From Actinomycetes bacterium (GTDB taxonomy: Bacteria; Actinomycetota; Actinomycetes; Actinomycetales; Cellulomonadaceae), in NCBI GenBank assembly GCA_023389455.1, contig JAEWEJ010000238.1, positions 1 to 13,304 of the forward strand: 13,304 nt of DNA, in the 5' to 3' direction. The notes beneath the pieces were generated by a model. That model did not search any database and had not been told where the DNA came from. It saw nothing but the letters and a program-made list of their open reading frames with translations. Position numbers and translations under genes: made by a program. Shown here piece by piece: positions 8,011-13,304 of this stretch (its first letter is position 1; each line of letters opens with the position of its first letter).

Positions 8011-8042
8011 CCCACCGTCGGGCATGCGGACATGCTGGTGGG
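8011..8042 (-). promoter_or_regulatory. Nested inverted repeats upstream of the OFA transporter gene
   Basis: GCATG-CGGA-CATGC (8022-8035) is a perfect short dyad, enclosed by CCCACC (8011-8016) and GGTGGG (8037-8042). It lies 23-54 bases upstream of the start codon and could be an operator or an mRNA leader hairpin. On the minus strand CAGCAT (8037-8032) could act as a -10, which would put the nearest DosR-like site near -42. Support is weak. Confidence 0.3.
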
Positions 8043-8060
8043 AGGCCCGGAAGGACCCCA

Positions 8061-8074
8061 GGGACCAACGTCAC
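8061..8074. promoter_or_regulatory. Degenerate DosR/DevR-like box, proximal to the OFA transporter gene
   Basis: GGGACCAACGTCAC matches the DosR core consensus GGGACTWWAGTCCC at 11 of 14 positions. Its first 12 bases are the exact reverse complement of 8134-8145 inside the stronger distal box. It is 73 bases upstream of the transporter ATG. Confidence 0.45.
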
Positions 8075-8131
8075 GGCCGACGCGTCCGACGCACCCGACC
8101 ACGCCGCGCGGAGGGACCGACGGGCGCCCCG

Positions 8132-8145
8132 GGGACGTTGGTCCC
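8132..8145. promoter_or_regulatory. DosR/DevR-like box in the OFA/membrane-protein divergent region
   Basis: GGGACGTTGGTCCC has perfect GGGAC/GTCCC arms around four bases and matches the DosR core consensus (GGGACTWWAGTCCC) at 12 of 14 positions. It lies 100 bases upstream of the plus-strand gene start at 8246 and 144 bases upstream of the transporter start, so it could serve either gene. Confidence 0.55.
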
Positions 8146-8198
8146 GGACCGCGGCCCCTCCCGCCGCGCGCCGCGAGGCACGTCGACCACGGGCGCAA

Positions 8199-8204
8199 TA
8201 GCGT
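8199..8204 (+). promoter_or_regulatory. Candidate -10 for the membrane-protein gene
   Basis: TAGCGT fits TANNNT and is the same hexamer as the -10 of the importer promoter. It lies 41 bases before the GTG at 8246. No good -35 is visible. Confidence 0.3.
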
Positions 8205-8245
8205 GTCCGGTCAGGACGTCGACGCCACCGACCCGAGGAGCAGAC

Positions 8246-9046
8246 GTGAGCACCACGGACCCGAAGCGCCCCGGTGACGACCCGGGGACCGGCGCGACGG
8301 CACCGGTCGGCGCGGGCGACACGGACACCGGGAGGCACGCCGTGCAGCGTCCCGCCCCGACGCCGCCCGACCAGGACCGGCCGGCCCCCGTCGGGCGCAC
8401 CACGCCCGCGAGCGCGGGGGCACCGGCCTCCTCGCGCACGGCGGAGGACCCGCGACCCCAGCCCGAGGGCCCCGGGACGCCGCCGGGACGCGACCTCGAC
8501 GGCGACGGCCCGGCGCGCCCGGTCGACGGCACGGCGGAGGACGAGCTCTTCCCCGACCCGCAGGCACCGCGCACCCCCCACACCGGCACGCACGTGCTGG
8601 GCGTGCTCGTCGGCCTCGTGCTCGCACCCGCGGCGCTCGCCGTCCTCCTGCTGGGCCAGAGCCGGATCCTGCGGGTGCAGGCCGACGGCTGGGACGCGTC
8701 GCTCGAGCTCCTGGGGATCGTGCTGGTCAGCGCCGGGGCCCTGCTGCTCGCGGTCGTGCTCGCCCTGGGCCTGTGGACCGCGACGGTCCCGGTCACGGCC
8801 GGGCTGGTGCTGGGCGTGCTCGGGGGCGTGCAGCTGTACGCCCCCGGCATCGCCCGGGCGGCGGTCCTCGACCTCGTGGGGACGGACGCCTGGGCGCCGG
8901 TGGTCGCCCAGGTGGCGGTCGCCGGGGCCTCCGGCACCACGTTCACCGTGGGCCTGCTGCTGCTGACCGGCGGCGCCGTGATCGCGCTCGCCCGTCGGCA
9001 CGGGGTGCGGCTCGGGGCGTTCCGCGAGCGCAACCGGACGACCTGA
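8246..9046 (+). CDS. Unrecognised membrane protein with long Pro-rich N-terminal tail
   Basis: I do not recognise this 266-residue protein. Residues 1-113 are rich in Pro, Gly, Asp, Thr and Ala with no hydrophobic run, so this part is probably disordered. The C-terminal half holds about four membrane helices: 116-137 (HVLGVLVGLVLAPAALAVLLL), 154-177, 181-198 and about 228-249, ending with a basic tail (ARRHGVRLGAFRERNR). No catalytic motif is visible. The GTG at 8246 is preceded by GAGGAG with a 5-base gap, which fixes the start; an open frame extending to 7916 has no such site and crosses the promoter region. The gene is divergent from the OFA transporter and followed by acs after 117 bases. 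The basic C-terminus suggests it ends in the cytoplasm. Its orthologues would probably be confined to close relatives; that is inference. Confidence 0.8.
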   Translation: MSTTDPKRPGDDPGTGATAPVGAGDTDTGRHAVQRPAPTPPDQDRPAPVGRTTPASAGAPASSRTAEDPRPQPEGPGTPPGRDLDGDGPARPVDGTAEDELFPDPQAPRTPHTGTHVLGVLVGLVLAPAALAVLLLGQSRILRVQADGWDASLELLGIVLVSAGALLLAVVLALGLWTATVPVTAGLVLGVLGGVQLYAPGIARAAVLDLVGTDAWAPVVAQVAVAGASGTTFTVGLLLLTGGAVIALARRHGVRLGAFRERNRTT

Positions 9047-9058
9047 CGGCACGGGCCG

Positions 9059-9076
9059 GCGCACGGGACGGTGCGC
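9059..9076 (+). terminator. Weak hairpin after the membrane-protein gene
   Basis: GCGCAC (9059-9064) pairs with GTGCGC (9071-9076) around a 6-base loop, 12 bases past the stop codon. A stem of only 6 bp makes this a tentative terminator. Confidence 0.35.
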
Positions 9077-9089
9077 GCGGCGGGCTCCC

Positions 9090-9103
9090 GGGACTAAGGT
9101 CCC
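9090..9103. promoter_or_regulatory. DosR/DevR-like box upstream of acs
   Basis: GGGACTAAGGTCCC has perfect GGGAC/GTCCC arms and matches the DosR core consensus GGGACTWWAGTCCC at 13 of 14 positions. It lies 60 bases before the acs GTG. An alternative reading is that the enclosed TAAGGT (9095-9100) is a -10 hexamer. Confidence 0.6.
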
Positions 9104-9163
9104 CTGACGAGGACCGCACTGGTCAGCCCACCGTCGCACCGAAGCCGCTGCGTAGGAGACACC

Positions 9164-11188
9164 GTGACCGAACCGTCTGCCGCCCCCACCGTCGAGCCGT
9201 CACCGCCGGGATCTCCCGGCCTGGAGAACCTGATGTCGGAGGAGCGGCGGTTCCCGCCGTCCCCCGAGTTCGCCACCCAGGCGAACGCCAGCGCCGACGC
9301 GTACGCGTGGGCGAACGCCGACCGGCCGGGATTCTGGGCGGACCAGGCACGCGAGCTGCTGACGTGGTCCACGCCGTTCACGCAGACGCTCGACTGGTCC
9401 GACGCCCCGTTCGCGCGGTGGTTCGCGGACGGGCGGCTGAACGCCGCGTACAACGCGGTGGACCGGCACGTCGAGGAGGGCCGCGGCGACCGCGTCGCGC
9501 TGCACTTCGAGGGTGAGGGCGGCGACACCCGGACCCTGACGTACGCGGACCTCAAGCGGGAGGTCTCCAAGGCCGCCAACGCGATCACCGCGCTCGGCGT
9601 CGGCACGGGTGACCGGGTCGCGATCTACCTGCCGCTGATCCCCGAGGCCGTCATCACGATGCTCGCGTGCGCCCGCATCGGCGCACCGCACTCCGTGGTG
9701 TTCGGCGGGTTCTCCGCCGAGGCGCTGAGCTCGCGCATCCTCGACGCCGAGGCGAAGCTCGTCGTGACGTCCGACGGCGGGTTCCGCCGCGGCAAGCCGT
9801 CCGCGCTGAAGCCGGCCGTGGACGAGGCGCTCGCGAAGGGGGCGCCCACCGTGTCGCACGTGCTGGTCGTGCGACGCACCGGCCAGCCCGTGGAGTGGAC
9901 GCCGGGCCGCGACGTCTGGTGGCACGACGCGGTCGAGGCCGCGTCCACGGAGCACACGCCGGTGGACGTCGAGGCGGAGCACCCGCTGTTCATCCTGTAC
10001 ACCTCCGGCACCACGGGGAAGCCGAAGGGCATCTTCCACACCACCGGCGGCTACCTCACGCAGGCGGCCTACACGCACCTCAACGTCTTCGACCTCAAGC
10101 CGGAGACGGACGTGTACTGGTGCACGGCGGACGTCGGCTGGATCACCGGTCACACGTACGTCGTGTACGGGCCGCTGCTCAACGGCGCGACGCAGGTCAT
10201 CTACGAGGGCACGCCCGACACCCCGCACCGCGGGCGCTGGTGGGAGATCGTCCAGAAGTACGGCGTGACGATCCTGTACACCGCCCCGACGGCCATCCGG
10301 ACCTGCATGAAGTGGGGCGAGGAGATCCCGGGCCAGTTCGACCTGTCGTCGTTGCGGGTGCTCGGCTCGGTGGGTGAGCCCATCAACCCGGAGGCGTGGA
10401 TGTGGTACCGCCGGGTCATCGGCGGGGAGCGCACGCCCGTCGTCGACACGTGGTGGCAGACGGAGACGGGCGCGATCATGATCAGCCCGCTGCCCGGCGT
10501 CACCCCGGCCAAGCCGGGCTCCGCGCAGGTTCCCCTGCCCGGCATCGCGGCGGACGTCGTCGACGACGACGCGAAGCCCGTGCCGAACGGTGGCGGCGGC
10601 TACCTCGTCGTCACCGAGCCGTGGCCCTCGATGCTCCGCGGGATCTGGGGTGACCCCGAGCGGTACAAGGACACCTACTGGTCACGGTTCAGCAGCCTCT
10701 ACTTCGCCGGCGACGGCGCCAAGAAGGACGCCGACGGCGACATCTGGCTGCTGGGCCGGGTCGACGACGTGATGAACGTGTCGGGCCACCGCCTGTCGAC
10801 CACGGAGATCGAGTCGGCGCTGGTGTCGCACCCGTGGGTGGCGGAGGCGGCGGTCGTCGGTGCGACCGACGAGACCACGGGCCAGGCGGTGGTCGCGTTC
10901 GTCATCCTGCGGGGCGACGCGACCGAGGCCGCCGGCGCGGAGGCGTCCACCGTCCAGGAGACGCTGCGCACCCACGTCGCGAAGGAGATCGGCCCGATCG
11001 CCAAGCCGCGCCAGATCCTCGTGGTCGCGGAGCTGCCCAAGACGCGCTCCGGCAAGATCATGCGGCGCCTGCTGCGGGACGTCGCCGAGCACCGGCAGGT
11101 GGGCGACGCGACCACGCTGGCGGACTCGTCGGTGATGGACCTCATCGCGCAGGGGCTGGCGAAGCCGGCGGCCACGTCGGCGGACTGA
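9164..11188 (+). CDS. acs: Acetyl-CoA synthetase (acetate-CoA ligase, AMP-forming)
   Basis: Converts acetate, ATP and CoA to acetyl-CoA, AMP and pyrophosphate through acetyl-AMP, in the cytoplasm. At 674 residues it is close to the family norm of about 650. The N-terminal acyl-CoA synthetase region is followed by the AMP-binding core: P-loop YTSGTTGKPKG at 279-289, WCTADVGWITGHTYVVYGPL at 319-338, and DTWWQTETG at 428-436, whose Trp shortens the acyl pocket and favours acetate over longer acids. The hinge region is LLGRVDDVMNVSGHR (529-543) and the C-terminal lid carries PKTRSGKIMRR (625-635) with catalytic Lys631, the residue acetylated to switch off Acs in other bacteria. The GTG at 9164 has AGGAG 5 bases upstream. 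A DosR-like palindrome lies in front and a strong hairpin behind, so it appears monocistronic. Propionate as an additional substrate is possible. Confidence 0.96.
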   Translation: MTEPSAAPTVEPSPPGSPGLENLMSEERRFPPSPEFATQANASADAYAWANADRPGFWADQARELLTWSTPFTQTLDWSDAPFARWFADGRLNAAYNAVDRHVEEGRGDRVALHFEGEGGDTRTLTYADLKREVSKAANAITALGVGTGDRVAIYLPLIPEAVITMLACARIGAPHSVVFGGFSAEALSSRILDAEAKLVVTSDGGFRRGKPSALKPAVDEALAKGAPTVSHVLVVRRTGQPVEWTPGRDVWWHDAVEAASTEHTPVDVEAEHPLFILYTSGTTGKPKGIFHTTGGYLTQAAYTHLNVFDLKPETDVYWCTADVGWITGHTYVVYGPLLNGATQVIYEGTPDTPHRGRWWEIVQKYGVTILYTAPTAIRTCMKWGEEIPGQFDLSSLRVLGSVGEPINPEAWMWYRRVIGGERTPVVDTWWQTETGAIMISPLPGVTPAKPGSAQVPLPGIAADVVDDDAKPVPNGGGGYLVVTEPWPSMLRGIWGDPERYKDTYWSRFSSLYFAGDGAKKDADGDIWLLGRVDDVMNVSGHRLSTTEIESALVSHPWVAEAAVVGATDETTGQAVVAFVILRGDATEAAGAEASTVQETLRTHVAKEIGPIAKPRQILVVAELPKTRSGKIMRRLLRDVAEHRQVGDATTLADSSVMDLIAQGLAKPAATSAD

Positions 11189-11200
11189 CGCGCACGTCCT

Positions 11201-11232
11201 CGACGGCCCCGGGCGCTGCCCCGGGGCCGTCG
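11201..11232 (+). terminator. Hairpin terminator of acs
   Basis: A perfect 13-bp GC-rich stem (11201-11213 with 11220-11232) with a 6-base loop begins 13 bases after the acs stop. There is no U-tract. Confidence 0.85.
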
Positions 11233-11267
11233 TCGTACCGCCCCGTCGTGCTGCGGGACACCCTGGC

Positions 11268-11277
11268 GAAGCGCTTC
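11268..11277. promoter_or_regulatory. LacI-type operator-like palindrome upstream of the mannanase, site 1
   Basis: GAAGCGCTTC is a perfect 10-base palindrome with a central CG, within GGCGAAGCGCTTCCG. This style of site is bound by LacI-family sugar repressors. It lies 146 bases before the mannanase ATG. Confidence 0.5.
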
Positions 11278-11293
11278 CGCGCGATGCGGCGGC

Positions 11294-11303
11294 GAAACGC
11301 TTC
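11294..11303. promoter_or_regulatory. LacI-type operator-like palindrome upstream of the mannanase, site 2
   Basis: GAAACGCTTC differs from site 1 by one base, starts 26 bases later and shares the flanking GGC (GGCGAAACGCTTC). The repetition of the motif in a gene-free stretch strengthens the case for a regulator binding here. Confidence 0.5.
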
Positions 11304-11413
11304 ACCGATGGAGGGGCGCCAGGCCTGCTGGTTGTCTGACGGCCGCGCCCGACGCCGCACCACCACCGGCGACGACCGCGCACCCCGGACACCTTCGCGG
11401 AACGAGGACGTCG

Positions 11414-12841
11414 ATGAAGAGCACCTCCCTGCGCGCGGCCGCCGCCTGCGGCACCGCGCTCCTGGCACTCGGCGGGTTGACCGTCGCAGCCGGCACCGCC
11501 GCCGCGGCCGACGCGGTCGGCCTGCACATCTCGGGCACGCAGCTGGTCGAGCGGGACGGCACGCCGTTCGTCGCCCGCGGCGTCAGCCACGCCCACACCT
11601 GGTACACCCACGAGACCGAGCGGGCGATCCCGGCGATCCGCGCCGCGGGCGCCAACGCGCTGCGGGTCGTCCTGTCCAACGGCGGACGGTGGACGCAGAA
11701 CGACGCCGCCGACGTCACCGACGTGATCGCGCAGTGCCGCACCAACCGGCTCGTCTGCATGCTCGAGGTCCACGACACCACCGGGTACGGCGAGCAGGCG
11801 GGCGCCGTCACGCTCGACGCGGCCGCCGACTACTGGGTGTCGCTCGAGCCCGTCCTCCAGGGCACCGAGGACTTCGTCCAGATCAACGTCGGCAACGAGC
11901 CGTACGGCAACGACGACGCCGTGTCGGCCGGCTGGGCCGCCGACACGGCGGCCGCGGTGACGAAGCTGCGCGCCGCGGGCCTGCGCCACAACATCGTCGT
12001 CGACGCGCCGATGTGGGGGCAGGACTGGAAGGGCATCATGCGCGACCAGGCGCAGACCGTGGCTGCCGCCGACCCCGACGGCAACACGCTGTTCTCCGTG
12101 CACATGTACGGCGTGTACGCGCAGGCCTCGACCATCACCTCGTACCTCGACGCGTTCGAGGCGAAGGGCCTGCCGCTGGTCATCGGCGAGTTCGGGTACG
12201 ACCACTCGGACGGCAACCCCGACGAGGCGACGATCATGCGCGAGGCCGTCGAGCGCGGCATCGGCTACTACGGCTGGTCCTGGTCCGGCAACGGCGGCGG
12301 CGTCGAGTACCTCGACATGGTCACCGACTTCGACCCCGACCGGAGGACGACCTGGGGCACGCTGATCCTCGACGGCGTGAACGGCATCCGGCAGACCGCT
12401 CGGACGGCGACGTTCTTCTCCGGCCCGACGCCCAGCCCGAAGCCCACGGTGACGCCGAGCGCGTCCCCCACGCCGACGGTGTCCCCCACGCCGACCGTGT
12501 CCCCCACGCCGACGGTGTCGCCCAGCCCCACGGTCAGTCCCGCTCCCGGCACCTGCACCGCACGGCTGACGGTCTCCAACGCGTGGCCCGGTGGCTTCCA
12601 GGGCACGGTCGACGTCACAGCGGGCGCGCGCGCCCTCCAGGGCTGGACGACGTCGTTCACCCTGCCGGGCGGTGCCACCGTCGCGCAGGGCTGGAGCGCC
12701 GCGTTCAGCACCTCGGGCGGCACGGTCACCGCCACCAACGCGGCCTGGAACGGCGCCCTCGGCGCCGGCCAGACCGTGACCTACGGGTTCATCGGAGCGG
12801 GGACGGCGCCGACCGGCGGGGTCGCCGTCGCCTGCCGCTGA
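11414..12841 (+). CDS. Secreted endo-beta-1,4-mannanase, GH5 (subfamily 8-like) with C-terminal CBM2
   Basis: Hydrolyses internal beta-1,4-mannosidic links in mannans outside the cell. A signal peptide covers about residues 1-32 (basic start, hydrophobic core, Ala-rich cleavage region). The catalytic domain, about 35-330, follows known GH5_8 mannanases closely: GLHISGTQLVERDGTPFVARG at the start (split here: GLHISGTQLV, ERDGTPFVARG), SHAHTWY, RVVLSNGG, LEVHD, NVGNEPYG with acid/base Glu162, VHMYG, and VIGEFGYDH with nucleophile Glu259, then WSWSGNGGG. A Pro-Thr-Ser linker (about 338-378) leads to a family 2 binding module (379-475) with Cys381 and Cys474 positioned for its disulfide and Trp at 391, 411, 427 and 445. 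CBM2 usually binds cellulose or chitin, which would anchor the enzyme to plant wall. ATG at 11414 has GAGGA 5 bases upstream. Two LacI-type palindromes precede it. Confidence 0.95.
   Translation: MKSTSLRAAAACGTALLALGGLTVAAGTAAAADAVGLHISGTQLVERDGTPFVARGVSHAHTWYTHETERAIPAIRAAGANALRVVLSNGGRWTQNDAADVTDVIAQCRTNRLVCMLEVHDTTGYGEQAGAVTLDAAADYWVSLEPVLQGTEDFVQINVGNEPYGNDDAVSAGWAADTAAAVTKLRAAGLRHNIVVDAPMWGQDWKGIMRDQAQTVAAADPDGNTLFSVHMYGVYAQASTITSYLDAFEAKGLPLVIGEFGYDHSDGNPDEATIMREAVERGIGYYGWSWSGNGGGVEYLDMVTDFDPDRRTTWGTLILDGVNGIRQTARTATFFSGPTPSPKPTVTPSASPTPTVSPTPTVSPTPTVSPSPTVSPAPGTCTARLTVSNAWPGGFQGTVDVTAGARALQGWTTSFTLPGGATVAQGWSAAFSTSGGTVTATNAAWNGALGAGQTVTYGFIGAGTAPTGGVAVACR
12463..12534 (+). repeat. Four tandem 18-base repeats encoding the Pro-Thr linker
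   Basis: The copies begin at 12463, 12481, 12499 and 12517. The first three differ by a single base and the fourth is degenerate. In frame they encode SPTPTV, SPTPTV, SPTPTV and SPSPTV within the mannanase linker. Copy number is likely to vary between strains by slippage. Confidence 0.9.
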
Positions 12842-12851
12842 CCCCCTGGAC

Positions 12852-12872
12852 GGACGTGCCCCGCGCACGTCC
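12852..12872 (+). terminator. Hairpin after the mannanase gene
   Basis: GGACGTGC (12852-12859) pairs perfectly with GCACGTCC (12865-12872) around a 5-base loop, 10 bases past the stop codon. Confidence 0.65.
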
Positions 12873-12875
12873 ACA

Positions 12876-12917
12876 CCGCCGGTCCCGCCTCCTCCCCCCC
12901 CGGGGTGGGGCCGGCGG
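12876..12917. terminator. Second hairpin between the convergent mannanase and flavoprotein genes
   Basis: CCGCCGG-TCCC (12876-12886) pairs with GGGG-CCGGCGG (12907-12917), giving 11 bp with one G-U pair when read on the plus strand. The loop includes a run of eight C. It probably completes termination in both directions. Confidence 0.45.
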
Positions 12918-12949
12918 CACCCGCACGGGACGGGCTCACCCCGGCGAGG

Positions 12950-13304
12950 TCACCAGCGCAGCTCGCGGCGCAGGTTCCGGGCGGCCTCACGGCCCGCACG
13001 GTTGGCACCGACGGTCGACGCGCTCGGGCCGTACCCCACCAGCTGGATGCGCGGCTCCGCCACCACCTGGGTGCCGTCCATGGCGATGCCGCCGCCCGGG
13101 GAGCGCAGCCCCAGCGGGGCCAGGTGGTCGAGCGACGCCCGGAACCCGGTCGCCCACAGGATGGTGCGGGCCTCGACGACCGGGGGACCCGTGACCCAGC
13201 CGCCCGCTGCCGCCGCACCGCCCGCCGTCGCCTGCTCGGCGGCGTCGGGGCCGGCCCCGGCGTCCGCCCCGTCGTCCGCGGCCCCGGCGTCCGCACCGTC
13301 GTCC
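12950..13304 (-). CDS. Flavin-dependent monooxygenase/oxidoreductase-like protein, C-terminal part
   Basis: The last 117 or so codons of a minus-strand gene that enters from the right edge and ends with TGA at 12952-12950. The visible C-terminus has the ATGFR motif (ILWATGFRASLDHLAPLGL), which marks the NADPH/FAD two-dinucleotide-fold monooxygenase-like proteins, and then VVAEPRIQLVGYGPSASTVG followed by ANRAGREAARNLRRELRW, a typical family ending. The first 35 or so visible residues are an unusual Asp/Gly/Ala-rich low-complexity stretch just before GWVTGPPVVEARTI. The nucleotide-binding glycine motifs at the N-terminus are out of view, so substrate and exact class cannot be given. Its gene is convergent with the mannanase gene and has no clear functional link to it. 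Confidence 0.8.
   Translation of the reverse strand, partial: DDGADAGAADDGADAGAGPDAAEQATAGGAAAAGGWVTGPPVVEARTILWATGFRASLDHLAPLGLRSPGGGIAMDGTQVVAEPRIQLVGYGPSASTVGANRAGREAARNLRRELRW
13253..13304 (-). repeat. 27-base tandem repeat in the flavoprotein gene, cut by the window edge
   Basis: A first copy at 13253-13279 and a second from 13280, of which 25 bases are visible, match at 24 of 25 positions. In frame each copy contributes about DDGADAGAA/G. More copies may lie beyond the edge. Confidence 0.8.

Noticed and set aside
7989..8198. 70-residue N-terminal extension of the OFA transporter
   Set aside because: The extension is Gly/Pro/Arg-rich and non-homologous in style; ATG at 7988 has GGGAGG and the family-typical beginning.
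7916..8245. N-terminal extension of the membrane protein to an upstream start
   Set aside because: It would cover the divergent promoter region, has no ribosome site, and the GTG at 8246 has a good GAGGAG.
12463..12534. CRISPR-like repetition
   Set aside because: The repeats are contiguous, 18 bases, in frame and encode the linker; there are no spacers.
10834..13194. A 786-codon plus-strand frame across acs and the mannanase, and a 730-codon minus-strand frame at 10682-12874
   Set aside because: Both overlap two confident genes and cross their terminator and promoter regions; composition is Arg/Gly/His-rich shadow.

Overview
The window is very GC-rich DNA (well over 70% G+C by eye) with GTG starts, strong GGAGG-type ribosome sites alternating with apparently leaderless genes, and GC-only hairpin terminators that lack U-tracts. 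Together with a secreted family 5 mannanase joined by a Pro-Thr linker to a family 2 carbohydrate-binding module, and a sugar ABC importer without its own ATPase, this points to a plant-polymer-degrading actinobacterium of the Micrococcales, most likely Cellulomonas or a close relative. This is inference from gene content; no 16S or other marker gene is present. I see no tRNA, rRNA, CRISPR array or insertion sequence.

Layout. (1) 1-736, minus strand: a Nudix hydrolase whose stop overlaps the start of a second gene that runs off the left edge. (2) 831-2282, plus: an ACT-domain malic enzyme, divergent from the Nudix gene; both look leaderless. (3) A perfect 18-bp hairpin (2303-2342) separates it from a convergent importer operon. 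(4) 2350-6050, minus: solute-binding lipoprotein, then two translationally overlapped LplB/LplC-type permeases. A good promoter, a pair of 21-bp-spaced direct repeats and a structured leader precede the operon, and a hairpin lies between the lipoprotein and permease genes. (5) 6460-7988, minus: an OFA-family (oxalate/formate antiporter family) MFS carrier coupled by TGATG to a 51-residue single-helix small subunit. (6) 8246-9046, plus: an unrecognised membrane protein with a long Pro-rich N-terminus. (7) 9164-11188, plus: acetyl-CoA synthetase. (8) 11414-12841, plus: the secreted beta-mannanase, preceded by two LacI-type operator-like palindromes. (9) 12950-13304, minus: the C-terminal part of a flavoprotein monooxygenase-like protein that runs off the right edge.

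How the parts fit. Malic enzyme (malate to pyruvate), acetyl-CoA synthetase (acetate assimilation) and the OFA carrier (small carboxylates) are all central organic-acid functions. The mannanase and the importer deal with polysaccharide breakdown and probably oligosaccharide uptake. The most interesting regulatory signal is a set of palindromes, GGGAC-N4-GTCCC, upstream of acs (9090-9103) and in the OFA/membrane-protein divergent region (8132-8145, with a degenerate partner at 8061-8074). They closely match the mycobacterial DosR/DevR hypoxia box, which suggests that carboxylate transport and acetate activation share an oxygen- or redox-responsive regulator encoded elsewhere.
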